NCBI GenBank assembly: GCA_017460265.1
Contig: JAFUBJ010000032.1
Location: 1 to 8,474 of the forward strand
Reading direction: 5' to 3'
DNA length: 8,474 nt
Source: Atopobiaceae bacterium
GTDB lineage: Bacteria; Actinomycetota; Coriobacteriia; Coriobacteriales; Atopobiaceae
Positions 7,498-8,474 of this stretch are shown here, in pieces; positions within the stretch are counted from its first letter, which is position 1, and each line of letters opens with the position of its first letter. Below the pieces are notes generated by a model. It searched no databases. It saw only the letters and a program-made list of their open reading frames with translations, and had not been told where the DNA came from. The position numbers and the translations under genes were made by a program.

Positions 7498-7649
7498 CGG
7501 CGGTTATCTGGGCTCTGTGAGAGGAGCTCGGAAGATTGCGCCAGCGTGTACACTTCGCCGAGGGCGTGGGGTTGGGAAGTGTACATTCCAGCGAGGTAAT
7601 TCGGCCTCTACAAGAAGAGCTCGAATAACCTCGCCAGAATGTACACTTC
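7483..7649 (+). repeat. TGTACA array 2: two tandem ~74-nt imperfect hairpins before the phosphoesterase gene
   Basis: Sites start at 7487 (degenerate TGTACT), 7547, 7580 and 7640. The steps of 60, 33 and 60 bp are identical to array 1. Outer arms are GAAGTGTACA and TGTACACTTC. Sites 3/4 (7576-7649) form a striking 34-nt-arm hairpin with 29 of 34 Watson-Crick positions and an ACAAGA loop (7610-7615). Sites 1/2 (7483-7556) pair less well but gain eight G.U pairs on the + strand. The linker 7557-7575 is 19 nt, as in array 1. Site 1 overlaps the last codons of the 416-aa gene (GAA GTG TAC TTT TGA). The last TGTACA ends 32 nt before ATG 7678. The sequence is GC-rich and mostly unlike array 1, so the geometry is conserved more than the bases. 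Confidence 0.85.
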
Positions 7650-7677
7650 TTGCAGAGCGGAGAAGGAAGGGTGGAAC

Positions 7678-8313
7678 ATGCGCTACTTTACGGCTGACCT
7701 GCATCTGGGTGATAAGACCATCGCGCGATGGCGGGGGTTTGGCGATGACCTTGCCGCACATGACGCCATGATTCTCCAACGCCTGAATGAGCGTGTCGGG
7801 TCCGATGACGAGCTGTGGCTTCTTGGCGACCTCTGCACGGCGCGCGTGGACGACGTCACGGCCATGCGCAACGCCATCGCGTGCAACACCGTGCACGTGA
7901 TCGTGGGCAACCACGACTCACGCTCAAAGTTCGTTACCTGCGGTCTGTTCGCGTCAGTCGAGTACTACGGCGAGGTTGGCCGCTACAAGCGCGACGGCTA
8001 CAAGTTTGTGATGAGCCACTATCCCATGCTCGATTGGGATCGCGCCTACCATGGCTCGTTCATGCTGCATGGTCACATCCACAGCTTGCCGGCAAATGCG
8101 GGGGAAGGTGCAGAGCGCGCGCCGCTTGACGCGCATAATGGCGGCATGGGCATGCGCGGCTACAACGCCTGGAATGCCGAGCACGGCGTCCGGCGCTTTG
8201 ACGTGGGTGTAGACGCCAATGGTTACGCGCCAGTCAGTGCCGAGGAGATTCTTGCGGCCCTTCCGGGCGACGAGCAGTGGAGCGAGATGCACCACGGCCT
8301 CCCCGTTGACTGA
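7678..8313 (+). CDS. Calcineurin-like metallophosphoesterase
   Basis: The 211-residue protein carries the full set of metallophosphoesterase motifs: Asp7-x-His9 in TADLHLGD, Gly50-Asp51 (LLGDL), Gly-Asn78-His79-Asp80 (GNHD), His114 (SHYPM) and His131-Gly-His133-x-His135. These coordinate a dinuclear metal centre (commonly Mn or Fe) for phosphoester hydrolysis. Small stand-alone members of this size act on nucleotides or other phosphodiesters; the substrate cannot be assigned. ATG 7678 is preferred because a purine-rich AAGGAAGGG lies just before it and MRYFTADLHLG is a typical family N-terminus. An in-frame ATG at 7639 lies inside array 2 and has no ribosome binding site. The 180-bp gap to the 416-aa gene consists mostly of array 2, so its expression may be controlled by the same type of element. 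A terminator follows its stop codon. Confidence 0.94.
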   Translation: MRYFTADLHLGDKTIARWRGFGDDLAAHDAMILQRLNERVGSDDELWLLGDLCTARVDDVTAMRNAIACNTVHVIVGNHDSRSKFVTCGLFASVEYYGEVGRYKRDGYKFVMSHYPMLDWDRAYHGSFMLHGHIHSLPANAGEGAERAPLDAHNGGMGMRGYNAWNAEHGVRRFDVGVDANGYAPVSAEEILAALPGDEQWSEMHHGLPVD

Positions 8314-8340
8314 GTGGGGCTGTAACATAAGGGACCGAGA

Positions 8341-8380
8341 GAATCGGGTGGGGCCCGTCGGGCTCCACCCGATTCATTTT
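8341..8380 (+). terminator. Intrinsic terminator after the metallophosphoesterase
   Basis: A 15-bp stem pairs GAATCGGGTGGGGCC (8341-8355) with GGCTCCACCCGATTC (8361-8375), with one G.U pair and loop CGTCG. It is followed by ATTTT. It sits 28 bp after the phosphoesterase stop codon. Confidence 0.9.
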
Positions 8381-8406
8381 GGCCGTAACTTGCCTTACAA
8401 CCCCAA

Positions 8407-8454
8407 CTACCTGCGGTTTTATGACAGCGTATGGTATAATTGCAGGTAGGAGGT
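8407..8454 (+). promoter_or_regulatory. Extended -10 promoter and inverted repeat before the right-edge gene
   Basis: TGGTATAAT (8432-8440) is a perfect extended -10 element; no clear -35 is seen. CTACCTGC (8407-8414) and GCAGGTAG (8442-8449) form a perfect 8-bp inverted repeat bracketing it. The right arm runs into the Shine-Dalgarno AGGAGG (8448-8453). The repeat is best read as an operator pair, with a regulator bound on both sides of the -10. The left arm is probably upstream of the transcript, so an RNA hairpin is less likely. Confidence 0.6.
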
Positions 8455-8461
8455 GGTGTCT

Positions 8462-8474
8462 GTGGGTGACGTCC
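8462..8474 (+). CDS. Start of a gene cut by the right window edge
   Basis: GTG 8462 lies eight bases after AGGAGG (8448-8453) and downstream of a clear extended -10 promoter. Only four codons are visible (M-G-D-V), so no function can be suggested. A GTG at 8456 is too close to the ribosome binding site. Confidence 0.45.

Noticed and set aside
6053..7649. Integron attC-like cassette or CRISPR array
   Set aside because: No RYYYAAC/GTTRRRY attC core boxes fit the hairpin ends, and there are only four short sites with unequal spacing, unlike the regular direct repeats and spacers of CRISPR.
6053..7649. Transposon with the two arrays as terminal repeats
   Set aside because: No transposase or target-site duplication is seen, the arrays differ in sequence, and both point the same way relative to a downstream start codon, which fits leader elements better.

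Overview
The window looks like a chromosomal segment of a GC-rich, gut- or oral-type actinobacterium. Coriobacteriia (Olsenella/Atopobiaceae/Collinsella-like) is my best guess. It rests on codon use, on the Cof-type HAD phosphatases, and above all on the 416-residue protein at 6247-7497, which resembles a hypothetical/endonuclease-like family I associate with that class. This is inference from composition and protein style, not from a search.

Layout: 1-1251 is the 3' part of a GH32-like glycosidase, closed by a strong intrinsic terminator (1279-1320). 1450-2223 is a Cof-type HAD phosphatase interrupted by one in-frame TGA at codon 26, most simply a CGA-to-TGA change. 2367-5147 is a complete cytoplasmic GH78 alpha-L-rhamnosidase with its own leader, which holds a candidate promoter and a 21-bp-spaced direct repeat. 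5187-5960 is a second Cof-type HAD phosphatase on the minus strand, convergent with GH78 across a REP-like hairpin. Together these form a plant-glycan/fructan utilisation and sugar-phosphate housekeeping neighbourhood.

The right part is different. A 416-aa protein (6247-7497) with a divergent PD-(D/E)xK/DUF559-Vsr-like core is followed by a calcineurin-like metallophosphoesterase (7678-8313) and a terminator (8341-8380). Each of these two genes is preceded by an array of four TGTACA-centred sites. The spacing is exactly 60, 33 and 60 bp in both arrays (starts 6057/6117/6150/6210 and 7487/7547/7580/7640), and each array ends 31-32 nt before the start codon. Flanking and interior sequences of the arrays have largely diverged, and one array is AT-rich while the other is GC-rich. 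Each array resolves into two tandem ~74-nt imperfect hairpins separated by 19 nt. In one hairpin of each array many pairs are G.U on the + strand, which suggests selection on the transcript or on one DNA strand. This conserved architecture is the most unusual thing here and may be an undescribed cis-acting element linked to the 416-aa family.

The window ends with an extended -10 promoter and the first codons of another gene, with an 8-bp inverted repeat reaching into its Shine-Dalgarno sequence.
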